Below, one piece after another: positions 33,210 through 46,943 of a stretch of 64,000 nucleotides of DNA. The translations under genes and the position numbers were made by a program. Under the pieces are notes generated by a model, which was given only the letters and a program-made list of their open reading frames with translations, was not told the origin of the DNA and ran no database searches. This DNA is from Perkinsus chesapeaki. Its lineage: Eukaryota > Perkinsozoa > Perkinsida > Perkinsidae. The stretch's first letter is position 1. Each line of letters opens with the position of its first letter. Where the stretch lies: assembly GCA_013115145.1 (NCBI GenBank), contig JAAPAO010000020.1, positions 6,845 to 70,844 on the forward strand. The letters are read 5' to 3'.

Positions 33210-36200
33210 TCAACACATCTTATTAATTGCAAGTTCACATGCACGACCTGTCATATTAGATACGATCCAGGTCTCCCAATCAACCTTCGGCGAATCATTC
33301 TGCTTCGCTGCAGCTGGTGAGGGAGCGCTACTAGCGAGCTGTTCAGAGGGAAGCAGGTCTGACGCCCATTTGGCGAAGCCCCCGTTGAGGCTTCTACGAT
33401 ATTGACTCGGTTGATCTTCAAGAAGGGGTGCTACTAGCTCAAAGAGATGCAGGAAGTGGCCTGGATGGAAGCGGTACCACACGGGCCGGTACCGTGCTAA
33501 GGCTAGAAGTAGACATAAGTGAGGAAGCCCATCCGAAGACAAATGAGGGAGGCATCCGAACAGCTGGGAGAAGGCAAGGTTATCTCGAGAAGATCTGACG
33601 AACACCAATGATACCACGAGTACTACAAGCGCGCTGTTGACGTCCAACGCCGATTCTGCCAGGATCGCTCGCTCAACCGCTTCAACGATTAGGCTAGACA
33701 TTTCGCTCGGAGGAGGTCTAAGAAGACCAGTAGAGATCCCTATGGCACAGTAAGCGGCACGAATGCAGAACTCGACCTTAAGGGAAGAGGGCACCACCGC
33801 TACGCCAGCAGCAGCAGCGAACACTACAGATTCTGGTCGCTCCTCGACCGAGGACTCCGCACAGGCGCAGAGCCAAACACATTTGTGGGTTATATTGTGA
33901 GACCGAAGGAGCTCAAATACAACAGCAGCAAGCTTCAGGCAGCTCTGAGTTAGGCGGTGATCGGGCCGAACGCTACATGTGATTTGTGCTGCAGCAACAC
34001 TTTCGAGAGAGCTGGCGAGCTCGCTTAAAGACGATGCCTTTACTTGTTGCGTCATCGCGACCACAACGGCGATTTCGCACAATAGGGCGCATTCAGGCTC
34101 TTTGGGTTGAGAGTTGGACAATGATCGCCTACAAGCCGATAACAGTGCCTCTACTTGCCAGTCGTCCAGGGGAGCCCTAATGACCGGTAGCAACTTAATC
34201 GTTGATTGGAGAATGCGCAGTGTGCAGAAATCATCCTGTTGACTGGCAGCGGCCAGCACGGCACGCACCAGTTCGGTGAAGCCAGTCTCGTGCACGTCGG
34301 TGGATGTGGAGGCTAAGGCAGCCAGAAGCTCCATTATTTCCGGTTGAACCTCTTCACTGTCCTCAAGAAGCCATGCCAGGGTGACCGTAAGCTCACGTAA
34401 ATCATGAACTTTTGCTGCTGGGTCGCGCACCCACTCACGACAGTGCGCTCGACCGAAACAGGTAAGAAGCCGATGCTTCAAGTGCGGCAGCATACGATGG
34501 TTACCCTGGCTCGAGACCAACCGGAATGTGTGAGAGGCTACTATAAGGCCTTCCATAAGAAAACGAGGCTCCCAATCGGAGACCACCAGTCCAGAGAGAG
34601 GATCGACCGATGTCAGCAGTAGGCTGCTGCCGAGGCAGCTTCTGTCCAGGAGAGAGGTGAACAGAACAGTTAGAGGAACGATGCTCGAAGGGCCTTCGAG
34701 TCGGAGTGCTGTACGAAACAGTTCTCCAGTGTTCCCACGAAGCTCATCAACTGGAACTTTAGCAAGCAGCCACCGAGGTAGAACTCCCAATAGGAGGAGC
34801 CGGACCACCGACCCTGCCGACCCTACACTGAGGGCTGGTGCAAGGACGGCCGCCGAACGTAGGCGGCACTGTAGTGCCCTTAGTCGTGGCGATTCGTAGG
34901 AATCGCCGATTAGAATTGACATTGCTTGCACGAACCCCTCCATTGCAACTGGACTGGAGATGAAGCCATCCAGGAACACTGACGAGAGTTGCTCGATGAC
35001 CGCCACTGACGGTGTCGACGGCGATGATGGAGATGCTGCCACGATCAGGTCACATATTCTGTTGAAGGCCATATCTGCCTCAACCACAACACCGGCCCAG
35101 TTAGGGGCAGACTTCAGCAGCGACATAACTTCGAGTTCAATATGAGTAAGCTCCTCGTGACTCAGCGAGGGGATGACGAAGTCCATAACAGCAATTGCGT
35201 GAATCGGCAAGTTTGAACACAAAAGTATCTCGGTCGACTCTATCATAGCCTTCAAGCAAGTGAGGCTGTTTCTGTTGCCCACAGGCACCGACTTTAGTAA
35301 CGTACTGAGCAGATCCGCGAAGGGGACTTCGTGCACGCTTGGTTGAATTATAGTTACGAAATCGGCACCCCATATACGATTAGCAATTCCTTCGGGACAT
35401 GCCTCAGCAAAATCCTGTAAACACACAGCAGCAGCCGCACCCATGTTAGAGCCTGTCCGGACCAAGTCCAGCAGCCAGTCGGTGATCGAGAGTGTCCGAG
35501 GCCCGCTGACAACAAGCGGCGGGGCAGGCACTAGGAACACTCGGCACAGTATGATGCATGCTTCCTGAAGGTCCTCCTCGGCGGACTGCAAAACATGGTA
35601 CTCAATGGCAGCCTCGAGCTCATGAATGAACGATTGGAAACCCCCTATGTCGTCCTCGTGTGCCAAGGACCTAAGTGAGCTCGGGTATCCCAGAACTGCA
35701 GAAACCTGTATGCCTACCCCATGAAGAGGGCGTCCACTGCCTCCTGGCAGCCCGCTATCATCAACAGTATCCTTATAGAGCAATCACAGCGTTTGCCTCG
35801 TGCAAAGCGAGATACTAGTCCTCTGCACAGATTAACATCGACAAACCACAAAGGGGAAGTAGCCGCGACTTGATCACGTTCAAGCAAATTAGTAGTGATG
35901 CACTCGATAACTTCACAGGCAGCACCAACTACAACTTCATTGCTACCATCGCTCTGGGAGACCATCTCCACACACTTCCCCAGCAAAGGGTTATCAGCCT
36001 GTGCTAGAGACGAGATATAACAGCCCATCAGCGCAGGTATGTTCAACACGTGTCGGAGAGTGAGCACCACGGCTTCCTGTGGAAGGTGCGGCCAAACCTC
36101 CTCCTCCTCGTCGTCGGCCTCCTTCCTCACCGATACAAGCAAAGCGAGCAACTCGCAAAGCAGTTCTGAAAGCCCATCGCCTCTCCTGTCAGCCACGAGC

Positions 36201-36577
36201 TTCGAAATGCAAAGGACTACTTGAGCCCACACAGGCTTGGAACCTGCCAACGCCTCCTTGTATGCCCTGCTCCCACCAAGAACCCTCAGAATGCATCGCG
36301 CTTGGGAAAGGAGAAATCGAGAAGGCCTTTCATGAGAAATGCAGTCGGTGAGAAAGCAACCAAAACAGAACTCTGTCAACTCGGATTGGCCGAGTTGCTC
36401 ACTCGAGCCAACAGCCACTGGGCAGTACCACAGGTGGCTGGATCTGCATTTACCAGTAGGGCTGAGTATTGGCACCCCCACAGGCACCCTCGGTTGGATG
36501 CCAGAGAGTGAGTCTACTCCTCTTTGAGATGATGCTATGGTTGAAGAAGGCATCTCGGGGATTCCAACTGGCATCAT
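33210..36577 (-). CDS. large HEAT/ARM-repeat protein (karyopherin-like?)
   Basis: A helical-repeat protein of more than 1,000 aa. The main exon (33210 to 35705) is unusually long for this window and joins an upstream exon (to about 36350) across a 32-nt intron (35706-35737), giving ILLMIAGCQEAVSAVLGYPS in phase. Repeated amphipathic helix pairs with Leu/Ala/Val patterns run throughout (AAAAVCLQDFAEACPEGIAN, IIQPSVHEVPFADLLSTLLK, LPHLCLLLALARYRPVWYRF). There are no transmembrane spans or catalytic motifs. Helical repeats, length and an N-terminal acidic stretch (KEADDEEEEVWPHL) resemble importin-13/transportin-3-type karyopherins, but no diagnostic motif is seen. The N-terminus above about 36350 is uncertain. 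The stop at 33210 is 79 bp from the SUV3 start. Confidence 0.55.
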
Positions 36578-37568
36578 ACCGCCTCTTCGATATACCAGGA
36601 TTGCATTCGACTAGCACTGTATACAAAGCTAATTTCACTACAAAGTTTGTAGTTTGTAGTACAAACTTGGGGCAATTGAACAATCACTGGAAAACCCCCA
36701 TCCAGTACCCCAATAACACACTACAGTAGAACCCCCCACTATAGCTGTATCAATAACAACGCAATAAGGCAAGTACAGAATCCTTTCAGCTAACACACAG
36801 TTTGAGCTAGTCGCCTATGAGCACTCCTACCATAAATGGTGAACACATACGAGCTTCCACTGGAAATTCTCAACACCATCTATGGTGGCGGAGACGGCAG
36901 CTCAAACAGCAACGATGCAATAGGTAATAAAAGAATCCAGTGAACTATAACAAGCGAAAGTGTGCACACAGTGTTGTTTCAAGCAGGGCAGGCGCGATTT
37001 GACAGTCGAATGTATCGAGGCCAATCACGCACCAATACTCAATTGGTGGGGGACTGAGCTATGGCTTAGTCTACTAAGGAGATGGTCACAGTTCAACAAC
37101 AAGAGATACTACAAGAAAGCGGTAATAATAACTGATCGTCTATAACTAAACGGGTATGACTTTGTCATGCAGTGCGGAAAGGGGCAGTGAAAGAACATCG
37201 AAGGTTGAGAAAAGCTACGCTCTAACTCGCAAGCAGCGAGAGCACAGTTTGATGCAGTCTCAATCACCTCCAAGGCTTAAGCTAAAAACCGGATCATAAC
37301 TTCTAAGCACGAACTGCGCACTCAGAAGGATAACAGTATCGCTAATTGCACTACAGCATACTACGAAATAGTCTGTATAGATAAGTCAGCGGGGGGCAAG
37401 ACTCGAGCCAGAATTGAACGACAAACTGCTCGATTAGGGACAGAATAGAGAGATGAAACAAATAGAACAGTTCGTCGTCAAGTCAGAGAGATGACTCGTG
37501 CTCTAGTAGGCAACCACATCTGCACAACCGTAGAGCGATTCTCAAGAATAAGACTAAGGTAATGACGT
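36578..37568. other. intergenic region, no gene seen
   Basis: Only short frames of no consistent composition on both strands. It probably holds the upstream region of the HEAT-repeat gene and the 3' UTR of DAHP synthase. Confidence 0.5.
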
Positions 37569-39298
<1,730 letters not shown>

Positions 39299-40303
39299 AT
39301 CTCTACTCGGGAAGGGGCACGACCGCCGGGACTGTCGGACTGTAACATACGCGAAAAACTTGACTGCATCAAGAGGTATACTCAAGCACGGACAGTTGAC
39401 CCTAAATAAAGGCAAAGCAGCACAACCAACCGCCACCACCGAGGGACTGGAGCACACGAGAGCGGGAAGAATAGCAGATTACCCCCGATAGAGACAACAC
39501 AAGGGAAGCGAATCTCAAGAAAGTAGTGTAAGCTAATTGCTTGGGAAAGTCTTGCTGGTGTGTGGAATCATCCCGACGTTTCAATCGGCACAAACTGTGC
39601 AACGATACAGCGCGCGCCACCTCGTGTATTCTGTCGTTGCCTTTTGCCTACCGGAAAAGCACAGTAAGCCCGCTGCAAATTGAGGGACACCATATGGAGG
39701 CATTCACCCCTAAGATTGGAAGAGGACCAACGATATTACCCTAGTCAAGTAGACCTAAGACCAAAGGCTACTGTGCATTACGAAGAGCAAGGGCCGTGGT
39801 GGGAAACACTGGGCTCTCCACAGGAACATGCCCCAATCAGATAGCAGACTACTTACGGACCACTAAGTGCTTCTACTCAGGACAATAAGACGACACACTG
39901 ACTAAAATGTCTAACTCTGGCGAGTAGCTTGAGCGAGCTCTATGTAGCACACTTGAATCACCTCCCAACTCCGAACCACCAAAGCCGTTTGCCTACTTCA
40001 GACCAAGTACCAGGATAAAGCATCCGGAAAACTCAGAACTCAACAACGTCCAACAGAAGCTGCTTGCAGACAGTGCAGAATGGCAATTTTAATAATGTGG
40101 TAAATGTTGATCTTGTTGTTATTGGGGCGAATGTTATATTCGAAAGATACAATGTAACTAAACTCCACAGCACCCTCCACCACTAGAGGACTCCTTTTCC
40201 CCAAAAGGGAGGTCAAGCCTGAGAAGTAAAGAAACAGACGTACGTTATATGACCATGAAGTAGTGCTTGTTTAGCACTCTTAACGCATAGCCGATAAGGG
40301 CGC
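39299..40303. other. intergenic region, no gene seen
   Basis: No supported coding region. Frames at 39400-39744 on both strands overlap and lack splice or domain support. Confidence 0.5.
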
Positions 40304-41743
40304 CTACTTTATAGGTCTATCATAGTCTCGGGCGACAGCTACTCCATAATCAGTTCCTTCTGTTGGCACTGGCGCCCCGAAGCTCGAGTGTTGCGTCTGC
40401 TGTTGGAGCATTTGCCGCTGAAGCGCTATTCGGACCACCTGAGTCGGGGCATCACTACTAGACGCCACCAAGAGCAGCAGTAAACGAGCCCTTAACGGCC
40501 ATCAACCGCCCCGGCAAGTACCTTCTCTGCAACGGCATGAAATAGGAACTCAATCTGCTCCCCACCAGTTAAAGAGGAGGTCAAGAAAAATGGGAAGCCC
40601 TGAAAGAATGTAGCAGTTTCAACCAGATCGCATTAGCTGCTTAATAAGGGAGCCCTTGAAGTGGCAACAAGTATAAGGCTTGCGCCCTAATCCACCCTAT
40701 TACATTCTCATTCGCATATCTCCGAGCGAACGACACGTCCAGCTTAGGTGCTAAGTCCTGCTTAGTTCCGACCTGAAATGGGAGAATAGAGAACTGTGTC
40801 AACACACGAGAGATATGCCACACGCGCCACTCTTTGCCCCAACCTCCGCTAGTATTAAACACCAGTCATTTAGCCAACAGCAATCTATCCACAACAATGC
40901 CGGATGTAGTGACCCACGTGAAACGAGCTACGAGGTTTATTCGGCAATATGGAACCGTCCAACCTCTCCGTATCTCCGTTGCATTATACTTCCGATTAAC
41001 AAAGACTAACCCAAACTACTACCAAAACAAACTCCGCTCGGTCATTGTGTTGGGCGACTTGGTTCTGCCACCATTTTATTTGATCAAAAGACGCTGCATT
41101 GGACAAATCAAAACATAATAGACATATCTGAAAACCACGACAGACACACTACAGAGCCTATGCCCCGAAGGGTATATATTTACTACATCAGCTTGTCTGT
41201 AGTAGCTCCCTGCTAGTTGGGCAAACCGCTCTTGGCCAGCTGTATCGTACAGAATCAATTTCACTGGCTCGGCTACACCTGAGCGAAGTTGACAAATACG
41301 CAGTGTATCGGCAAATATCTGTCGCATACCGGTGACGTTCAGCGTTTTTTCCTTCGAGTCGCATCCGAGCGTAGACTGTGTGTTGGCGTCAAATACGTCA
41401 TCGACAAAACTGAACACCAGAGCTCTCTATCATAATAACGAGATAAACTTAAGCCGTAAGATACGGCAACCAAAGACTTTGTCAAGAAACGCCCAGAAAG
41501 ACTGGCATCCTAAGCCCGCCGCCAGATGCCCCCTACTACCGAGTAACCAGGCAGGTCTTGCCTACACTCGCAGGCCCCACTACGATAACCTTCCCCACTA
41601 ATACCTTGGGAACAGGCATAAAGAGGGCAAACAACCAACTGAAATAAATGGGAGACGGAACACAGGGAATGCACAGCATCAACAAACGCAAGACACGCAT
41701 GTTCAGCTAGAATCTCATTTGGTGTAGCATCATCATACAGCAT
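40304..41743 (-). CDS. Rab-family small GTPase without C-terminal cysteines
   Basis: The start ATG at 41741-41743 gives an N-terminal extension (MLYDDATPNEILAEHACLAF). After an intron the GTPase fold begins: KVIVVGPASVGKTCLVTR (G1), LILYDTAGQERFAQLAGSYY (G3 and switch II), ICLLCFDLSNAASFDQIKWW, VGTKQDLAPKL (G4, TKQD in place of NKxD) and PFFLTSSLTGGEQIEFLFHA (G5 region). The tail reads VRIALQRQMLQQQTQHSSF and DYGVAVARDYDRPIK, stopping at 40304-40306. The usual prenylated CC/CXC end is missing, as in some Rab-like proteins. The G2/switch I region (VDDVFDANTQSTLGCDSKEK) keeps the conserved Thr-x-Gly. Membrane trafficking is likely, but the subfamily is not identified. Confidence 0.82.
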
Positions 41744-42342
41744 GGTTTAATAATCGCAGTATAATGAGTTCCCAGTCTAAGATTGTGGTGGTAACACTGC
41801 TGTAGGCTATAAAGCCGAATGCAGTAAAACTCAATACCGAAGGTGTGCGCATAGAGGCGCAAAACAGCCAAGCCGGCTGAGGCAGTATGTCACTAATCGC
41901 TGTGTGGGATAATCCGGATCTCTTCGCCGCATCACTATCCTCTGGAGAGCTAACATCGTACCTTTACTTTAAAGTACTTGAGTTTAAAGTAGGCGTTTAA
42001 AGGCTTCAAAGGTTTCGCGTTCTCACCACAAGAATTTCGAGTCGAGACGACAATTATTATTAATAATTTATTATGATGAGCACCCTACCAGCCTATTACT
42101 ACCTATCCAATATCCTGCTTTACTTGACAATCTTAATCCTTCATAGATGTCTCGGAGGACTCCTGTAGAGGCGCTTCCATCATGACCCATGCATGGAATT
42201 TGTGCGCGGCGAGCGAACCGCTCCGGGGACTTGATCTCTCGACTCTACTAGAATCCCGTGCTACGACCATCATCGTCCAGTTGGCGTTCACCCGAGATGT
42301 AGCACTATTCATTGTTTATGTCAGCTTAAATTCCACTTCCAA
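41744..42342. other. divergent intergenic region
   Basis: No gene seen between the Rab-like gene start (minus) and the membrane protein gene start (plus). AT-rich near 42045-42080. It should contain both 5' regions. Confidence 0.5.
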
Positions 42343-42988
42343 ATGTGCATCCTCGCTGCCATGATTTTCTGCTTCGTCGTGAAGCTCGTTGAAGGCGACT
42401 TCTTCAGCGGGATTGTCGTAGAGCCTCCGAGTGTCTGGGAAAACCAAGTGACGGAGAAGCCGGACACAGAGGGGTTCTTCGACGGGTTCGAGCCAGATCT
42501 GCCTGGTATGTTTGACACGTCGTCTGAACAAACCAGCAGTCCGAGCACGATCGACCTGAGCTGGGTATCGCTGGAAGAGTAAGTCGATATACTATTTCCC
42601 AATTCAGTATCTTATCTTAGGCCTTTGACGACCACCACGGTTCCACCGCTACCCAAGATCGAAGGTGGCAACGAGATGGAGCAGCAGCATGAGTCTGCCG
42701 AGGATTACTCGGCAATTCTCGTTGCTCTCTTGATCGTTGTTTCTTTGATCTTGGTCGTAGTGGTCGCGCAGCTCCTTGTCCTCATTAAGCTTTTGACAAG
42801 GAGCCCGAAGAAAGAAGCAAGCCAGGACCTAGAAGAAGGGTAAGCAAGCGATTACATAGCTCTACATCGCGCCATATGTGACTCACTATCAACCGTGGAG
42901 ACTTCCTCCTTTCAGGTGTAAAGCTGGCGAGACTTCTGGTGGGAAGGCAGCGGCGGCGGTGACTGCACAGGCGGTAATGGGATCATGA
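42343..42988 (+). CDS. small type I membrane protein
   Basis: Unknown family. The start at 42343 gives a signal peptide (MCILAAMIFCFVVKLVEG), then a short acidic, Pro/Ser/Thr-rich outer region (DTEGFFDGFEPDLPGMFDTS; TTTTVPPLPKIEGG). A single membrane span follows (YSAILVALLIVVSLILVVVV), then a short basic and acidic tail (LLTRSPKKEASQDLEEG) and an Ala-rich end (GGKAAAAVTAQAVMGS) at TGA 42986-42988. Two introns (about 42 and 76 nt) join in phase. The outer region has several possible O-glycosylation sites. Only this plus gene interrupts the minus-strand block on either side. Confidence 0.65.
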
Positions 42989-43123
42989 TGAGTAACGTGT
43001 TGGAGACCATTACAATATTTAGTTGTTGAAAATCATTCAGAATTGTAGTGTTGCAAGTTACTTACGAACTTCAGTTGTTGTCGTTGACGTACAAGGATGT
43101 AAGTTACACCCTGAGTTTAACTC

Positions 43124-43660
43124 CTAACTCAGTGAGTTAGGGTGCCGAACTAGACTGTAAGAGTCAGGATTCACCCAAGCAGCTCCACAGCTAATGCCGA
43201 TCTGGATCTGCCAGCTGTCAGCTGCCGAAGCGATGAAACACACATGACAAGCTCCACCAGAAAATACATTTAAAATATCTAATGTTTGGATCGAACCTGG
43301 GATTACACCGAGTACGAGTCCAAACATCAAATTGCAACTTGCATCATGCAAGTTGCATGTGCTGCGGTAACATCAGTATTGAACGAACCTCAAGCAAAGA
43401 TTGTGGGCAACTGCCTAACGAGAGACTCTGAGTTGATGATGATTTTTCTGACCGGTACTGACAGGTACCACAGGTACTGCAGGTACTGCAGGCAATGGAT
43501 GGTTTCTGACCCACAAAACTGTACTGTATAGTGTAAAACGATGGAAATCCGATACTCGCGTGCAGGAATCTACGTAGAGCCATCCAGTGTTCGGCGAACA
43601 CAGGAACCTGCGTGAGCAGGTCATGCCGGAGGCACCATGTGTGAATCTGAAACCACGGAG
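43124..43660 (-). CDS. partial paralogue of the neighbouring propeller-like gene
   Basis: The minus frame reads IHTWCLRHDLLTQVPVFAEH, nearly identical to IHTWCLQHELLTQIPVFG in the gene at 44478-46943, and further on SEKSSSTQSLSLG against SEKSSTQSLSL. The last exon encodes VFSGGACHVCFIASAADSW and stops at 43124. An insertion of short GGTACYTGC-type repeats separates the conserved blocks. No start or upstream exons were found before 43660, so it is probably a truncated duplicate, though the last exon still looks coding. A candidate intron at 43279-43325 is tRNA-like. Confidence 0.4.
43279..43325 (-). other. candidate 47-nt intron with B box and matching ends
   Basis: GTTTGG...TTAG on the minus strand contains AATCCCAGGTTCGATCC, a B-box-like string. 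Its ends form an inverted repeat, ATGTTTGGA (43282-43290) against TCCAAACAT (43319-43327). The frame is also open if it is retained, so its splicing is less certain than for the others. Confidence 0.45.
43333..43357. repeat. perfect 12-bp-arm palindrome
   Basis: TGCAACTTGCAT (43333-43344) and ATGCAAGTTGCA (43346-43357) are exact reverse complements around a single C. It lies 6 bp from the 9-bp inverted repeat flanking the B-box-like candidate intron. Confidence 0.8.
43452..43494. repeat. short tandem repeat of CAGGTACTG type
   Basis: Four to five imperfect 9-bp units (GACAGGTAC, CACAGGTACTG, CAGGTACTG) lie inside the duplicated segment and are absent from the related copy near 45860. Confidence 0.7.
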
Positions 43661-43869
43661 GTCTATGAGGCTTTCAGAGAACTCCCAACAGAATGTTTGA
43701 GTGCATGCATAAACATGTGGCTTCTATCGAGAACGTCAGAGAAGCTCTCCAAGAGTTATTAATATAGTAACGGCGTTACCATATTGATAACTCTAATAAG
43801 CCGAAGGCCGCCAACGACCAGCGCAAAAGCCGACTCACCGCGTACATGGAGAGAGATGTTAACGATTGG

Positions 43870-44180
43870 TACACATAAAACACGTACACTTAATGACATT
43901 GAACATTGTTCAATCTCCATAAATCACGTTCATACTCAACTCGATCGCTTGAAACACGTACACAGTCAGCTCGTTCGCTCCTATTCAGATCATCGGCAGT
44001 TCGACCACCAAAAGTACGTTCACTATTATCTCGTATCCATAAACTCGGTACACTTGCATTCAGTACACTAAAAGTTCGTACACTTTCATTCCGTTCACCC
44101 CTATTCCAAGCACCAAAATCTCAATCCACACCTTTTCATACACGCATATCTCGTATACTTTCATTTCGTACACTCCAAAA
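43870..44180. repeat. degenerate pyrimidine-rich repeat region
   Basis: Recurrent variants of CGTACACTTTCATTCCGTTCAC and CTCGTATCCATAAA-like blocks, spaced about 18-35 bp, run across some 300 bp. It ends near an AAAAATTTTAAAATTTTT palindrome (about 44177-44194). No coding support; the frames through it are repetitive. Confidence 0.5.
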
Positions 44181-44477
44181 ATTTTAAAATTTTTCGCCCC
44201 GGCTCCGCCGGCGCTTCAATTCCCAGCTTACTCACCCCAGGCTTTCAGCTCCTCACACTCCCATGAACTGAACATACCCCGGGTTAGATTCTAACCTAGA
44301 ACCTTGCCCATGTCAGGTAGCCCTTATAGCACTAGAGCAATCTGGCTACACAATTCGATGTCGCATCGACTCAATACTTATATTACTTATAACAATATCC
44401 ACGCGAATCACAGAACACGACTCAGTAATTTCAAGCAGGGATCACATCTCAATGAGAGAACAATCTTATACTCCTCA

Positions 44478-46943
44478 TTAATGAGTCATTAGCAATCTTA
44501 TACTTGGCGTGCGACGGGCTGGTTCTGCATCTCCATGAGCCTGACAGAATGTGCGCGAGTTTATTGTAGTCAATGTGGCCCGCCTGGGTTAAGGGCAAGC
44601 AGCCTCCAATCACCTTGCCCACTTACCGGCGGATAGCTGCAACATCAGCACCAATCTTGTTCACCTAACAATTGGTCGCAAGCGAGCAGCGGTAGCAACA
44701 ACTGCTGCGTGGAGCCTCCTACCGTGTCACGCATCTGGTCCATCTCCCATCTGAGCGACGCTACCTCTGCGAAAAGCTGACTCGTTGTGACATCTGCCCC
44801 TGAAATACCACTACAACTCTCGCGGGAGCCACGAAGGAACTCTCACTATTGGCATCGGGCGACACCGAATTTGTGGGCTCAACCTGCAGGGCGTCTTCCG
44901 AGCTGCCTAACTTGCCACTATCCAAGGTGACCGTAACTGCATCCCATTGTACGGGAGCCTACCCACAAAACGTATGAGGTCGAACTGCATTTTCAGGACA
45001 ACAACAGTGAAGTACAGAGAGGCTCAGGAGACCACATCACACATACCTTGATTTTATTTGCCCACACAAACGCTTTGTTGGTTTCTTCGGCACCACTGCT
45101 GTCTTCAAAAGTTGAAACCAGCATCAGAATTTGCCGATCTCCCAGCACTGACAGCCCGCGCATTCGACAGTTCGCCTGGACAAAGAGTGACAACATTTCC
45201 AGAACCAATGACATAATTTCCGCTGCGACTCACTTCCCAATGTGGAGCATGTGCTTGTAGATCAATAGTATGCAACACAGATATCCCACCGTTTTTGTAT
45301 CTGACGAATATCTCCACATCAAGCGAACTACCGGGTCGACCCTGCGGCAGCGATCGAGGGTAAGCCCTCAGAGCTTACTGATAGATCTGGACTTGAGCTA
45401 GGCCAAACCCACCCATTGCGAAAAGTGGTCCACGAGAACCGTATGCTCCTTCTAACCATTTCTGGAAGGAAAGATTTTCAATGCAGTGAGGGCTGACAAA
45501 GACGATTACGGAAACCATGTAAGTATAACTCATTAGATTAAGCTTACGTAGCGATGATCAATCCTCTTTCTCGTTCGCTCGACAAGAGGCAGCGATGCGC
45601 TGTTATGGTCAGATTGGTCTGCCAGCTCGAATACACATAGGAAACTGAGCGACAACAGTGGTTGAGCTGTCTAGTGCAGGTGCTGCCCCACACTGTTGTA
45701 GGCAACGTAATTGCCAATTCTCTAGAGTTATCCGGCAGCAACGATGGGAGCGCCGAGCCATCAGGCATAAGCAGCCTAGAAGAAAAATGACAAATACAGT
45801 AAAACATCTTTAATGAGGGTTGTCACCTGTCTAACGAGAGGCTCTGGGTTGATGATTTTTCCGACCTGTACAGCGATGAAAATCGATACTCTCGCGCAGG
45901 CACCTACGCAGAGCTGCTCTGCACCTGGTCTTCGTGCGCTTCTATCCGACACACAATGACGCCTGAGCACATATACGCAGTTATGAGAGGGTCGCCATTT
46001 CGGTGTAGCGGAGACAATCGAACCTACCTCCTCGAAAATTGATAGCGGAAGTTATACGACCCGAACACAGGAATCTGCGTGAGCAGCTCATGCTGGAGGC
46101 ACCATGTGTGAATCTGAAACCAGGTAAGATACTCTGGCAGGAGTGTAGGTTCCAGGATACTCTACACACAGTGTCACGAGTTTTTATCCACAGGCGAATA
46201 GCTTGTCTTCAGAAGACCCCCAATCTTCGAGAATGCTTCATTTGTAAAAGGCCGAGATCAATCGGAGGCCGCCAGCGATGACAGCTTAAGTCGACTCACT
46301 ACGTACATGGAGAATCCACCAACACCGTAAATGAGGACCTTTTCCAAGTCCTTCGCAAGCTCGATGCAACAAGTTTGTGGATGCCTTGGAATTTCAGCAC
46401 GAATTCTCTGAAGAACCACCAGCGGGTCAGCGCTCAGTTCCCTGAGGAAGGGAGATGACTCACAGGGGAAATCTAAGATGGCTACATTATGCTATCTTCA
46501 GTGACCGCCACGATCATACTGGCTGATACCCATTCGATGCACCTTACATCGCCGTCGACTGCGCACCTACCAGCAGCTTGCTCCCGGAAGATCCTCGGCG
46601 AAATACCGTGCGGAGTCCTCAGTGTGACCATCTTCTTCGCTGATGGAACCTACCCTGAGCTCCTTTGACGGCGCGGCATAGTAACAGAAGCGGACGACCT
46701 ATCGAGTGTCAACAGAATTGGCGATACGGTATCACTGATACCGAGCTTCATCAGGCCAGTTACGTCGTTCACAATAGGATCCAGGGAGAACTTATTCCCA
46801 GTCAATTGCGGTAAATCAATCTTCTTCGTATAAACTTCATCTCCTTCGGAAAATCTGAAAAGGTCTCCGTTGTCAATCTGTGAGCGACTGGCCACGGCAC
46901 GACTTGGTGCGAACAAGCAACGCACCCAGCTAAATATCCGCAA
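44478..46943 (-). CDS. beta-propeller-like protein with C-terminal helices, unknown
   Basis: Exons from about 46930 downward: AVASRSQIDNGDLFRFSEGD, KKIDLPQLTGNKFSLDPIVN, TVSPILLTLDRSSASVTMPR, DVRCIEW joined to HNVAILDFPCESSPFLREL, and ELAKDLEKVLIYGVGGFSM. These are followed by IHTWCLQHELLTQIPVF, SEKSSTQSLSLDRLLMPDGS, TVWGSTCTRQLNHCCRSVSY, VEIFVRYKNGGISVLHTIDL and GLSVLGDRQILMLVSTFEDS. A Ser-rich linker and helices (FAEVASLRWEMDQMRDTVGG) come last, with a stop at 44478-44480. Strand-rich pieces with periodic Trp/Gly suggest a WD-type propeller, and a propeller-plus-helix layout recalls EDC4 or nucleoporins, but no match is firm. The start lies upstream of 46943 and is not resolved (46944-47626 has further exon-like pieces). 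A partial copy lies at 43124-43660. Confidence 0.5.

Noticed and set aside
45776-46281. Plus-strand gene with EHRNLREQLMLEAPCVNLKP
   Set aside because: The same segment encodes IHTWCLQHELLTQIPVF on the minus strand, in phase with the surrounding exons and with GTTTCAG/AG acceptors, so minus-strand coding is preferred.
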